A DNA stretch of 5,188 nucleotides. It comes from Elusimicrobiota bacterium (GTDB taxonomy: Bacteria > Elusimicrobiota > Elusimicrobia > 2-02-FULL-39-32). Position numbers and translations under genes: made by a program. The notes under the pieces were generated by a model that worked only from the letters and a program-made list of their open reading frames with translations, was not told the DNA's origin and searched no databases. Location: positions 1-5,188 of the forward strand of contig JACPSV010000226.1 of the NCBI GenBank assembly GCA_016193115.1. Reading direction: 5' to 3'. This document shows, piece by piece, positions 1-5,188 of this stretch. Position 1 is the stretch's first letter. The number at the start of each line of letters is the position of its first letter.

Positions 1-1692
1 CCTCTCAATACGGAGGTGCGGTAAATAGCCTATCTCTCTAATTCCCGGAGGCAACCCCTCTAAAACAGGGGGGAGAAAATCCTTAACTTCCGGAACCGTT
101 TTTACGACAAGTTGATCGTAAAAAGATCTCGCGTAGATATCTGTTAGATCGGAGCTGGCTGCCTTGGTGAAGAGGATCTGAAAATTTTCCGGAATTTGTA
201 GTGTGGCAAGATTGGAATGGCTTAGCTCTCCTGTGATGAACATTTTCTGGAATACCGCCCGCACTCTAGGATCCATGGATTCAATATTTTTTATGAGGAG
301 TATAAATTTCTTAGGCGCTCGTCCGGCGCGTGTGGCTAAAGCGAATTCTTCTTTCGCTTTGAAGATGGTTCGGGCCAATTCTCCCAATCCCACCGCGGCG
401 ACCACTCTTTTTTCTTCAGGGATCTCCTGAGCAATTAACTGTTCCTCATCCATAAAGGGATGGGACCATAGGGTTGAGATCTCTACACCCAGGGCCTCGG
501 TTATCTTCTTTAGAGATTTTACCAGCAAGGGATCGCTTCCACGCCCCAAGTTAAACAGGATGGGATCATTTGTAATAAGCGCGCGAGCTACCATTCGGTC
601 TATAGGATCATCTAAAGAAATCCCTATGCCCAATAGTTTGTTCAAAATAGAAGGATCTTGGGAAGCGGTTCCGCTGATGTCTCCGTAGTAATGGTCTTTG
701 GCAAAGAGAAGCGCTTGCGTTAGAGGTTGAATAACTCCCAAGTTTCGTAATTTAGGAGCAAGTTCTAAGAGAGTTTTGGAAAATCTTTGATGAGTTTTGG
801 TTGAAAAAATAAATTTTAAAACAGTCGGTTCCCTCAACTTTAGATTCTCTTCATAATCTGCCTGCGCCTGCGCCAATTTCTGAAATTCCGGATAGGATAG
901 CCCCAATTGAGACAATATCCCCGCATTGCGCTTGCTTTGAGTTCTAAAGAGTGGATTCTCTCCCGCAGATAAAACAGAAAGTAAAGGTAACGTCTCTGAC
1001 CACTGGGAATGATTCCCGCTTAAATGGAGAACGATCGTCCATACTGCCCCTAAGGCTAAGGCAACCAACAACTGAGAAATGACCGTTCCCAATTTCGGAT
1101 TTATCTTAAATCTCAGGAGCGACAAAGGATTGAATTGAATCGGAGAGGTTATCTTCTGAATGACCTTTCTTATTTCGAAGACAGCTCTATTTCCATCCAG
1201 TCGAGGCTGAATTGCAAAACTTGGCCAGAGATCTCCGCCGCTATTTATGTCTTTTAACTTCCACCCATCCCTAACTGTAAACTCTTTGCCAAGGAGAACT
1301 TTCCTCAACTCCCTCTCGTTCTCAACAATGCGCAGCAATTTTTTATCCGCGGTCAATAGACTGGCGAAGTGGCGCCGATAATTCTTTAGTTGGATTGAGC
1401 CAAGAACGAAATAGTTTCCAGATTTCTGTTCCAGGAGCGGCTGGGCGAATAAGAGTTCTGACTCCCCTACCCGTATCCCTCCATTGCGCGCAAGTTGCAA
1501 GTACCATTCCGGACCATTTTGAACCAACTTTTCCGCCAGAATAGCCCCGACAAAGATGGGGGATACCGGACTGGGAGTGGGATTGCGTAAATGGTAACTT
1601 TCCGTTCGAGAGAAACTCTTCGCTTGTGCGTAAGGAGGCACAAAAGAAGAAAATAGGAATGCGCCGAGCATTAAAAGAGTCGTGAACCTCAT
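1..1692 (-). CDS. Exported, membrane-anchored protein with a degenerate AAA+-like C-terminal region (partial, runs off left edge)
   Basis: An uninterrupted minus-strand frame of 564 codons runs from ATG at 1692 to the window edge, so the C-terminus is missing. Residues 1-24 form a signal peptide ending in AQA before K25. Residues 25 to about 202 would be extracytoplasmic, residues 203-223 (VISQLLVALALGAVWTIVL region) form one strong transmembrane helix, and the rest would be cytoplasmic. From about residue 430 the order of elements resembles an AAA+ ATPase: VGLGELARTI (434-443) where a P-loop could lie, FILLIKNIES (463-472) like a Walker B strand, then DPRVRAVFQKMFITGEL, a sensor-1-like strand FQILFTKAAS (504-513), and ARSFYDQL (521-528) like the arginine-finger segment. 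The P-loop lysine and the Walker B acidic pair are absent (KN at 468-469), and only about 30 residues separate the two motifs, so ATP hydrolysis is unlikely. The fold call is inference; no named family is recognised. The ATG has no Shine-Dalgarno sequence. Confidence 0.85.
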   Translation of the reverse strand, partial: MRFTTLLMLGAFLFSSFVPPYAQAKSFSRTESYHLRNPTPSPVSPIFVGAILAEKLVQNGPEWYLQLARNGGIRVGESELLFAQPLLEQKSGNYFVLGSIQLKNYRRHFASLLTADKKLLRIVENERELRKVLLGKEFTVRDGWKLKDINSGGDLWPSFAIQPRLDGNRAVFEIRKVIQKITSPIQFNPLSLLRFKINPKLGTVISQLLVALALGAVWTIVLHLSGNHSQWSETLPLLSVLSAGENPLFRTQSKRNAGILSQLGLSYPEFQKLAQAQADYEENLKLREPTVLKFIFSTKTHQRFSKTLLELAPKLRNLGVIQPLTQALLFAKDHYYGDISGTASQDPSILNKLLGIGISLDDPIDRMVARALITNDPILFNLGRGSDPLLVKSLKKITEALGVEISTLWSHPFMDEEQLIAQEIPEEKRVVAAVGLGELARTIFKAKEEFALATRAGRAPKKFILLIKNIESMDPRVRAVFQKMFITGELSHSNLATLQIPENFQILFTKAASSDLTDIYARSFYDQLVVKTVPEVKDFLPPVLEGLPPGIREIGYLPHLRIER

Positions 1693-1698
1693 TTTTTG

Positions 1699-1704
1699 AT
1701 TTTA
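1699..1704 (-). promoter_or_regulatory. Candidate -10 element for the leftward gene (leaderless arrangement)
   Basis: Read on the minus strand, TAAAAT (5 of 6 matches to TATAAT) ends six bases before the ATG at 1692, so transcription would start at or next to the start codon. No purine-rich ribosome site precedes this ATG; the nearby AGGAGG at 1712-1717 lies on the opposite strand. A TTGAGT hexamer (minus, 1730-1725) is 20 bases from TAAAAT, or 17 bases from the overlapping weaker TAGTAA (1707-1702). The leaderless reading is inference. Confidence 0.35.
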
Positions 1705-1731
1705 CTACGAAAGGAGGCTTCTTGACTCAAA

Positions 1732-1753
1732 CTTTTTGTAACATTTTTGTAAA
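1732..1753. repeat. 11-bp tandem direct repeat in the divergent control region; possible response-regulator (Pho-box-like) operator
   Basis: Two 11-bp units sit in tandem: CTTTTTGTAAC then ATTTTTGTAAA, identical at 9 of 11 positions. On the minus strand they read TTTACAAAAAT and GTTACAAAAAG. Direct hexamers spaced by one helical turn are the hallmark of OmpR/PhoB-type activator sites, and TTnACA repeats resemble the PhoP box of Bacillus. The block lies about 48-69 bases upstream of the predicted rightward transcription start and about 40-61 bases upstream of the leftward ATG, so one activator could serve both genes. An A-tract with no regulatory role is the alternative. Confidence 0.4.
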
Positions 1754-1765
1754 TTGTTTGGAGTA

Positions 1766-1794
1766 TTGAATATTGAACCAATTGAGGTTATACT
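1766..1794 (+). promoter_or_regulatory. Sigma70-type promoter for the small membrane protein
   Basis: TTGAAT at 1766-1771 and TATACT at 1789-1794 are separated by exactly 17 bases. The predicted transcription start is near 1801, which leaves a leader of about 16 bases containing AGGGGG before the ATG at 1817. The promoter falls inside the longer reading frame that would begin at TTG 1754, which argues against that start. Confidence 0.65.
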
Positions 1795-1801
1795 TTCGAT
1801 C

Positions 1802-1807
1802 AGGGGG
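1802..1807 (+). promoter_or_regulatory. Ribosome binding site deciding the start at 1817
   Basis: AGGGGG lies nine bases before ATG 1817, a normal Shine-Dalgarno distance. The alternative TTG at 1754 has only AT-rich sequence upstream and no such site. Confidence 0.6.
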
Positions 1808-1816
1808 TCATTGGGA

Positions 1817-2116
1817 ATGTTTGAAACCGTGGCGTTGGCGATCGCTTGTCTGTCCGCTCCTCTTTTTGCCAAGTTGGCGGGTTATGAGATCCGAAAAAAA
1901 CCTTTTGACATGGTGGGAGTGGCCGGACTCTTCTTCCTTTTGGGAGCGGCCTTCACTTTGGGTCCGTCCAAGGTAGATTTTTTAGAGAATATCGGGAAAA
2001 CGGGATCCATTGTCTCTCACGTTTTGGGTTGGCTGCTTGTAATCGTGGGAGCTTTTAGGAGCGCACTGGACGTGCTTCTGGAAAAAGAGGATGGGTACGG
2101 CAAGCACGACAATTAA
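1817..2116 (+). CDS. Small integral membrane protein of unknown function
   Basis: The start at ATG 1817 gives 99 residues; the frame is open back to TTG 1754 (120 residues), but promoter and ribosome-site evidence favour 1817. Three hydrophobic segments are visible, numbered from ATG 1817: about 2-20 (after MFE), about 31-50 (FDMVGVAGLFFLLGAAFTL), and about 65-83 (SHVLGWLLVIVGAFRS). A short basic turn (EIRKKPFD) lies between the first two, and the tail is charged and hydrophilic (LLEKEDGYGKHDN). The positive-inside rule suggests the EIRKK loop is cytoplasmic. I do not recognise a family. It diverges from the AAA+-like gene across a shared control region and ends only seven bases from the converging CPBP-like gene, with no hairpin terminator visible between them. 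Confidence 0.75.
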   Translation: MFETVALAIACLSAPLFAKLAGYEIRKKPFDMVGVAGLFFLLGAAFTLGPSKVDFLENIGKTGSIVSHVLGWLLVIVGAFRSALDVLLEKEDGYGKHDN

Positions 2117-2123
2117 GAGGAGT

Positions 2124-2810
2124 TTAGAATGTCCAGTAGCCGGGACCGATTCGAAGCCCATGCATCCATTGCGGGGGGATAGAATAGAGGGACGTGACCG
2201 CTAACCAGCCATGCGAGACGCTCAGGGCATAGAGATTGGGGGTCTTTTGGAATGTGAGCGACCAAAAGAATCCTCCCAACCAGGTCAATAGCATCAAGGC
2301 AGGGTTGGGGAAATGGATCAAACTAAAAACGGTGGCGGCGATTCCGGAAACGGCCCAAGGATTGGTCGTCACTCTTTGAGCGCGGCGGGTTAAAAAGATT
2401 TGCAGGCCGATCTGCTGAAGGAACGACCAGAAAATATATTCTGAGAAACGGAGCAGGAACTGGCCATCGTAGTTCAGGCCGTCCGAAAGGAGCCCCAGCC
2501 CGATGAGAACGGTGGTGCCGGTCAGCGTGAACCAGAGAACATTTCTCAAACAACCGATAAATTCGTCCCAATCCAAACTAAACTCAGGAAAATCTTCCTG
2601 CTCTTTCCAGATACAAAAGAACGGGAACCCTACGCACAGAATCCAGAAGAATGCAGAACGAACCCAAGGGGCTGAATTTCTCTCCAAATACCAGACGTAA
2701 AAGAGGACAGACAAGAGTTCGATCATGATCTCACTCAGAGCGCGGGACTGAATGGACACAGAGTTTAAGATCCTTATCCTGTTTCTCATTTTTCTCTTAG
2801 GGGTATGCAC
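2124..2810 (-). CDS. CPBP-family membrane protein with altered catalytic motif (probable inactive protease homologue)
   Basis: The protein is polytopic, with hydrophobic segments near residues 30-43, 51-67, 90-108, 121-140, 152-165, 170-186 and 193-209 of the longest form. The C-terminal half has the layout of CPBP (ABI/CAAX, PF02517) intramembrane metalloproteases. Motif 2 is FSLIH (162-166) followed by FPN, and motif 3 keeps histidine 200 (SHGWLA) but not the following asparagine. Motif 1, normally EExxxR, is QQIGLQ (132-137), so both glutamates and the arginine are replaced by glutamine while the spacing is kept. This suggests loss of proteolysis, or a divergent subfamily with another role. 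The start is uncertain: GTG 2810 has AGGAGG only three bases upstream and overlaps the divergent gene by 59 bases; ATG 2789, GTG 2759 and ATG 2726 are alternatives, and ATG 2726 removes the overlap and a basic N-terminal tail. The family call is fairly sure, the biochemical role unknown. Confidence 0.8.
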   Translation of the reverse strand: MHTPKRKMRNRIRILNSVSIQSRALSEIMIELLSVLFYVWYLERNSAPWVRSAFFWILCVGFPFFCIWKEQEDFPEFSLDWDEFIGCLRNVLWFTLTGTTVLIGLGLLSDGLNYDGQFLLRFSEYIFWSFLQQIGLQIFLTRRAQRVTTNPWAVSGIAATVFSLIHFPNPALMLLTWLGGFFWSLTFQKTPNLYALSVSHGWLAVTSLYSIPPQWMHGLRIGPGYWTF

Positions 2811-3756
2811 CCTCCTCCTGGAATTCCTTGCGAAAATCCATTTCTTAAGCCCCGCCTATCTGTCCGGTTTTTTGCCATTTTTCTTTTTGATCTCTCCTTA
2901 CATTCTGTTCAGCTCACAGTGGCTGGTCAGCCAATTCCGAAATTGGGTCCGAGAACGTTGGCAAAGGAAGTTTCTCCTGCCGCTTTACCTTCTGTCTATC
3001 TATACAATCTTTAGCTATATTAGCTCAAATTTCAATGGGGGTCTCTTTCTCCGTCTCTTTTTGTGGTTATTTCTGCCTGTCCTGCTATTCCTAAAAGAGA
3101 CCATGGAGATTCAAAGGGCAGGTCTCAAAGAAATTTTGGTTGTTCTTCTGCTTTGGTTCCCGATCGAGTTTGGGCTGTTGCCCGGATTTGACGTCGTATT
3201 CAATAAGGACGTCACGATTCCGGCGCTTGCCTTTGCCGCGCCTCTCCTGGGTTTATATCTCTTTACGATTTTAAGAGTTCTGCCTCAAGTTGGATTTACG
3301 TTTCGATTGACCAGAAAAGATATTGCGGCGGCGGGGAGCGGTCTTGCCCTACTGGCTCTTCTTTTGATTCCTTTAGGAACTCGACTCGGGTTTATCCGTG
3401 TCTCACTTCTCTATCCATCCGTCTGGGAATCGCTCCAACTGATTTTGGGCATCTATTTTCTTGTGGCTGTACCGGAAGAGCTTCTGTTCCGGGGAATTGT
3501 CCAGAACCTTCTCGCCAAATTTATCTTCTTTCGATATCCAAGAATTCTGTCTTTGATGGTTGCTTCCGTTATTTTTGGATTGGCGCATTGGAACAATGTC
3601 TCGCCGCCCGACTGGCGTTACGTTTTCCTGGCGACCATCGCGGGAATCGTGTATGGGGCATGCTACTTGAAAACTGGAAAAACAACAGTGTCTGCTCTGG
3701 TACATTGCGGGGTCAACTTTCTCTGGGCAGTCATTTTTAAGGAGACCTCCGGATGA
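2752..3756 (+). CDS. CPBP-family intramembrane metalloprotease (CAAX protease-like), motifs intact
   Basis: This 334-residue polytopic protein has about eight to ten hydrophobic segments, including residues 6-24, 38-54, 75-90, 98-114, 127-143, 157-174, 191-209, 227-240, 265-278 and 290-305. The C-terminal CPBP domain (about 225-330) carries all three signature motifs: PEELLFRG (E242, E243, R247), FGLAH (F275 to H279) and HCGVN (H318, N322). In characterised relatives these conserved residues form the active site of a membrane-embedded protease such as Rce1. The substrate cannot be told from sequence; no prenyl-CAAX or bacteriocin precursor gene is nearby. The N-terminal half of about 220 residues is a longer extension than in minimal CPBP proteins. 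ATG 2752 has only a weak upstream purine stretch. The stop overlaps the start of the ceramidase-like gene by ATGA, indicating an operon. The gene faces away from an inactive-looking CPBP homologue immediately upstream. Confidence 0.88.
   Translation: MDTEFKILILFLIFLLGVCTLLLEFLAKIHFLSPAYLSGFLPFFFLISPYILFSSQWLVSQFRNWVRERWQRKFLLPLYLLSIYTIFSYISSNFNGGLFLRLFLWLFLPVLLFLKETMEIQRAGLKEILVVLLLWFPIEFGLLPGFDVVFNKDVTIPALAFAAPLLGLYLFTILRVLPQVGFTFRLTRKDIAAAGSGLALLALLLIPLGTRLGFIRVSLLYPSVWESLQLILGIYFLVAVPEELLFRGIVQNLLAKFIFFRYPRILSLMVASVIFGLAHWNNVSPPDWRYVFLATIAGIVYGACYLKTGKTTVSALVHCGVNFLWAVIFKETSG
3739..3744 (+). promoter_or_regulatory. Strong ribosome binding site for the ceramidase-like gene
   Basis: AAGGAG lies eight bases before ATG 3753, inside the end of the upstream CPBP gene. 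Together with the ATGA overlap it supports translational coupling and fixes the start. Confidence 0.75.
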
Positions 3757-5039
3757 TTAAAAAAATTATTTATATCTTTTTCCTTTCTTTTCTCATTCTC
3801 TGTCAAAACCAGAGGGCGCTTTTCAGCGACGAGACTCAAACCTTCCTGGCTGGCGCGGCAAAAGAAAATATCACTCCAGTCGTTGAACCTTTTACCGATC
3901 TGAACGGCAATGGTCGTTGGGATCCTGTTTGGTTGGCCGGATACCAGAACGGACGGTTTGCCCAAGGGGTGCATGATGACCTATGGGCCAGAGCATGGGT
4001 CGTAACTCTGGATAAGACGACCGTCCTTTTCGTTTCTTTGGATTTGATTGGATACCTGTTTGACGAGGTCGCTTTTTTGAAGGAAGAAATTTCCAGTCGC
4101 TGGGGCATGGCTCCGGGAAACATCTTTATTGCGAGCACTCACACGCATGGCGGTCCGGATACGATTGGTTTGTGGGGAGAAGGGGGGAGCGGAAAAAACC
4201 CGGAGTACATGATCTCGCTGAGGAAAAAAATTTTGAAATGCGTCGAAAACGCGGTCAAAAGCAGGAGGCCGGCTAAAATTGCTTTTGCGCGGAACCATTT
4301 CGGAAATCCGATTTATGACGCGCGACCACCTCGCGTGATTAATGATCTGCTCTTATCTTTGCGTGCGGTGGACGACCAGAACCACACGATTGCGACTGTA
4401 GTCAATTACGCCATGCACGCGGAAGTCTTGGATGGAAGAAATCGGCTGGTCACTGCGGACTACCCTGGCGTTTTAAGAGAGGACTTGGAAAAACATTTTG
4501 GGGGCGTTTCCCTGTTTTTTGCTGGGGACATTGGCGGCATGCAAACTCCCAAGGTTTTATTTCACACCTTTTTTACCTGTAGAAGGGTAGGGCACTTTCT
4601 GTCCCGGAGGGTGATTTCTTCTTTGGAAAAATCAGAACCGGCGTCGGTGAACCGTTTGGAGGTTCGCAGCAAGAAAGTTCTTTTCCCCATAGAGAATCCG
4701 CGGTTTTTAGGCGCGATTCAAAATGGATTGTTTGGAGAGACGGATCGTCTGGTTGAACGGGAAAACGACAAGATTTTTTTGCCTTCCGATGTGGCACTGA
4801 TCCGTTTAGGTCCCGCTCAGTTTGGAACCATTCCGGGAGAAGCTTTTCCGGAGGTAGGCCGGCGCATCCGGGATCGTCTGCGAACGGACTATCCGTTCCT
4901 TCTGGGTCTTTGCAATAATGAGATTGGGTATATTGTTCCGGAGGAAGAGTGGGATGAACACGGCTATGAAGAGACCATGTCGCTGGGACCCAAGACTTCC
5001 GAATTACTTCTCAACTTTTTCCAGAGCGTTCTTGAGTAA
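3753..5039 (+). CDS. Exported neutral-ceramidase-like zinc hydrolase (N-terminal domain only)
   Basis: The 428-residue protein matches the N-terminal catalytic domain of neutral/alkaline non-lysosomal ceramidases (PF04734). A membrane-targeting segment (about 5-17) follows MIKK; the cysteine at 17 is preceded by LIL, a poor lipobox, so lipoprotein status is doubtful. Next comes a DxNxNGxxD loop (49-57) resembling a calcium-binding loop. Likely zinc ligands, by comparison with Pseudomonas ceramidase, are H130 in STHTHGGPD (with H132 in the motif), H222 in NYAMH, E363 in IPGEAFPEVGRR and a tyrosine in the GYIVPEEEWDEHGYEE block (Y393 or Y405). The true ceramidase nucleophile, a serine three residues before the Gly-Asp pair in QSNxGDVSPN, is replaced by phenylalanine 255 in FFAGDIGG. 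The C-terminal beta domain of full-length ceramidases (total about 650 residues) is also absent. Hydrolysis of an amide or ester outside the cytoplasm is plausible, but ceramide as substrate is not supported. It shares an operon with the CPBP protease. Confidence 0.85.
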   Translation: MIKKIIYIFFLSFLILCQNQRALFSDETQTFLAGAAKENITPVVEPFTDLNGNGRWDPVWLAGYQNGRFAQGVHDDLWARAWVVTLDKTTVLFVSLDLIGYLFDEVAFLKEEISSRWGMAPGNIFIASTHTHGGPDTIGLWGEGGSGKNPEYMISLRKKILKCVENAVKSRRPAKIAFARNHFGNPIYDARPPRVINDLLLSLRAVDDQNHTIATVVNYAMHAEVLDGRNRLVTADYPGVLREDLEKHFGGVSLFFAGDIGGMQTPKVLFHTFFTCRRVGHFLSRRVISSLEKSEPASVNRLEVRSKKVLFPIENPRFLGAIQNGLFGETDRLVERENDKIFLPSDVALIRLGPAQFGTIPGEAFPEVGRRIRDRLRTDYPFLLGLCNNEIGYIVPEEEWDEHGYEETMSLGPKTSELLLNFFQSVLE

Positions 5040-5060
5040 ATCGTTTTCATCTGTTATACT
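5032..5060 (+). promoter_or_regulatory. Extended -10 sigma70 promoter for the response regulator
   Basis: TTGAGT at 5032-5037 and TATACT at 5055-5060 are 17 bases apart, and TG at 5052-5053 gives an extended -10. The -35 hexamer overlaps the last codons and stop of the hydrolase gene. Transcription would start near 5067, giving a leader of about 43 bases. The core GTTATACT is shared with the promoter at 1766-1794. Confidence 0.65.
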
Positions 5061-5109
5061 CTTGCTGTAATCATTTTTAGCAGGATTCGCTAGAAAGCGG
5101 GGTCTTTTC

Positions 5110-5188
5110 ATGGCTGTTAAACATATCCTGGTTGTTGACGACGCCGAAACCATTCGGGAGTTGCTCCAGAGTTATCTTTTGGAGAGCG
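5110..5188 (+). CDS. Response regulator receiver domain (5' fragment, runs off right edge)
   Basis: Only the first 26 codons are present. The start KHILVVDDAETIRELLQSYL is the classic first strand and helix of a CheY-like receiver domain: D10 and D11 are the acidic pair that binds Mg2+, and the phospho-accepting aspartate near residue 53 lies outside the window. The output domain, and therefore the role, cannot be seen. GCGGGG at 5097-5102 is a modest ribosome site seven bases before the ATG; it could pair in a small hairpin (CGCT 5088-5091 with AGCG 5096-5099, loop AGAA), which is marginal. The gene has its own promoter, so it is likely a separate unit from the CPBP-hydrolase operon. Confidence 0.85.
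   Translation, partial: MAVKHILVVDDAETIRELLQSYLLES

Noticed and set aside
203..430. Plus-strand open frame of 75 codons
   Set aside because: It lies wholly antisense to the long minus-strand gene at 1-1692, which has a signal peptide and coherent domain structure; the product looks like no protein family.
1712..1717. Perfect AGGAGG on the plus strand
   Set aside because: The only start at usable distance (TTG 1722) opens a 15-codon frame with no recognisable product, and it is too far from ATG 1817; on the strand of the leftward gene it reads CCTCCT.
2100..2135. Search for a bidirectional terminator between the convergent genes ending at 2116 and 2124
   Set aside because: No GC-rich stem followed by a T-run is visible on either strand, so no terminator is called.
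2721..2730. Perfect 10-bp palindrome GATCATGATC between the two CPBP genes
   Set aside because: It is short, made of repeated GATC-like words and contains a possible ATG start; a single copy is too little to call an operator.
3785..3806. Lipoprotein signal at Cys17 of the ceramidase-like protein
   Set aside because: The residues before the cysteine are LIL; leucine at -1 does not fit the lipobox, so an ordinary signal peptide or membrane anchor is more likely.
3403..4298. Several minus-strand open frames of about 100 codons (3403-3705, 3663-3974, 3836-4138, 3981-4298)
   Set aside because: They are antisense to the CPBP protease and ceramidase-like genes, whose catalytic motifs prove the plus-strand frames; their own sequences show no motif or membrane pattern.

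Overview
The window reads as bacterial chromosome of moderate GC. Shine-Dalgarno sites are clear for several genes, two sigma70-like promoters are recognisable, and genes are densely packed on both strands. Several products are membrane-bound or exported. I cannot name the species; an uncultured or poorly described Gram-negative-type lineage is a guess. I see no mobile element, CRISPR array, tRNA or rRNA.

Layout. (1) Positions 1-1692, minus strand: the first 564 codons of a larger gene that runs off the left edge. It encodes an exported, membrane-anchored protein whose C-terminal part looks like a degenerate AAA+ ATPase fold. (2) Positions 1693-1816: a divergent control region with an 11-bp tandem repeat (reminiscent of a Pho box), a good sigma70 promoter for the rightward gene, and a -10-like element placed so that the leftward transcript could be leaderless. 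(3) Positions 1817-2116, plus: a small, unrecognised three-helix membrane protein. (4) Positions 2124-2810, minus: a CPBP-family (CAAX protease / bacteriocin-processing) membrane protein in which the catalytic EExxxR motif has become QQxxxQ, so probably not a normal protease. (5) Positions 2752-3756, plus: a second CPBP protein with all three catalytic motifs intact, arranged head-to-head with, and possibly overlapping, the first. (6) Positions 3753-5039, plus: a secreted or anchored neutral-ceramidase-like zinc hydrolase that overlaps the preceding gene by ATGA and so is probably translationally coupled to it. It keeps the family's metal ligands but lacks the ceramidase nucleophile serine and the C-terminal domain. 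(7) Positions 5110-5188, plus: the first 26 codons of a response regulator, with its own extended -10 promoter starting over the stop codon of the hydrolase.

How they may work together. The only firm functional link is the operon of intact CPBP protease plus ceramidase-like hydrolase. The two CPBP genes back to back look like an active/inactive paralogue pair. The leftward AAA+-like gene and the small membrane protein share a control region and may be co-regulated. I do not see a complete known defence, secretion or metabolic system here. The most novel-looking items are the membrane-anchored pseudo-AAA+ protein, the inactivated CPBP neighbour of an active CPBP, and the serine-less ceramidase-like hydrolase.
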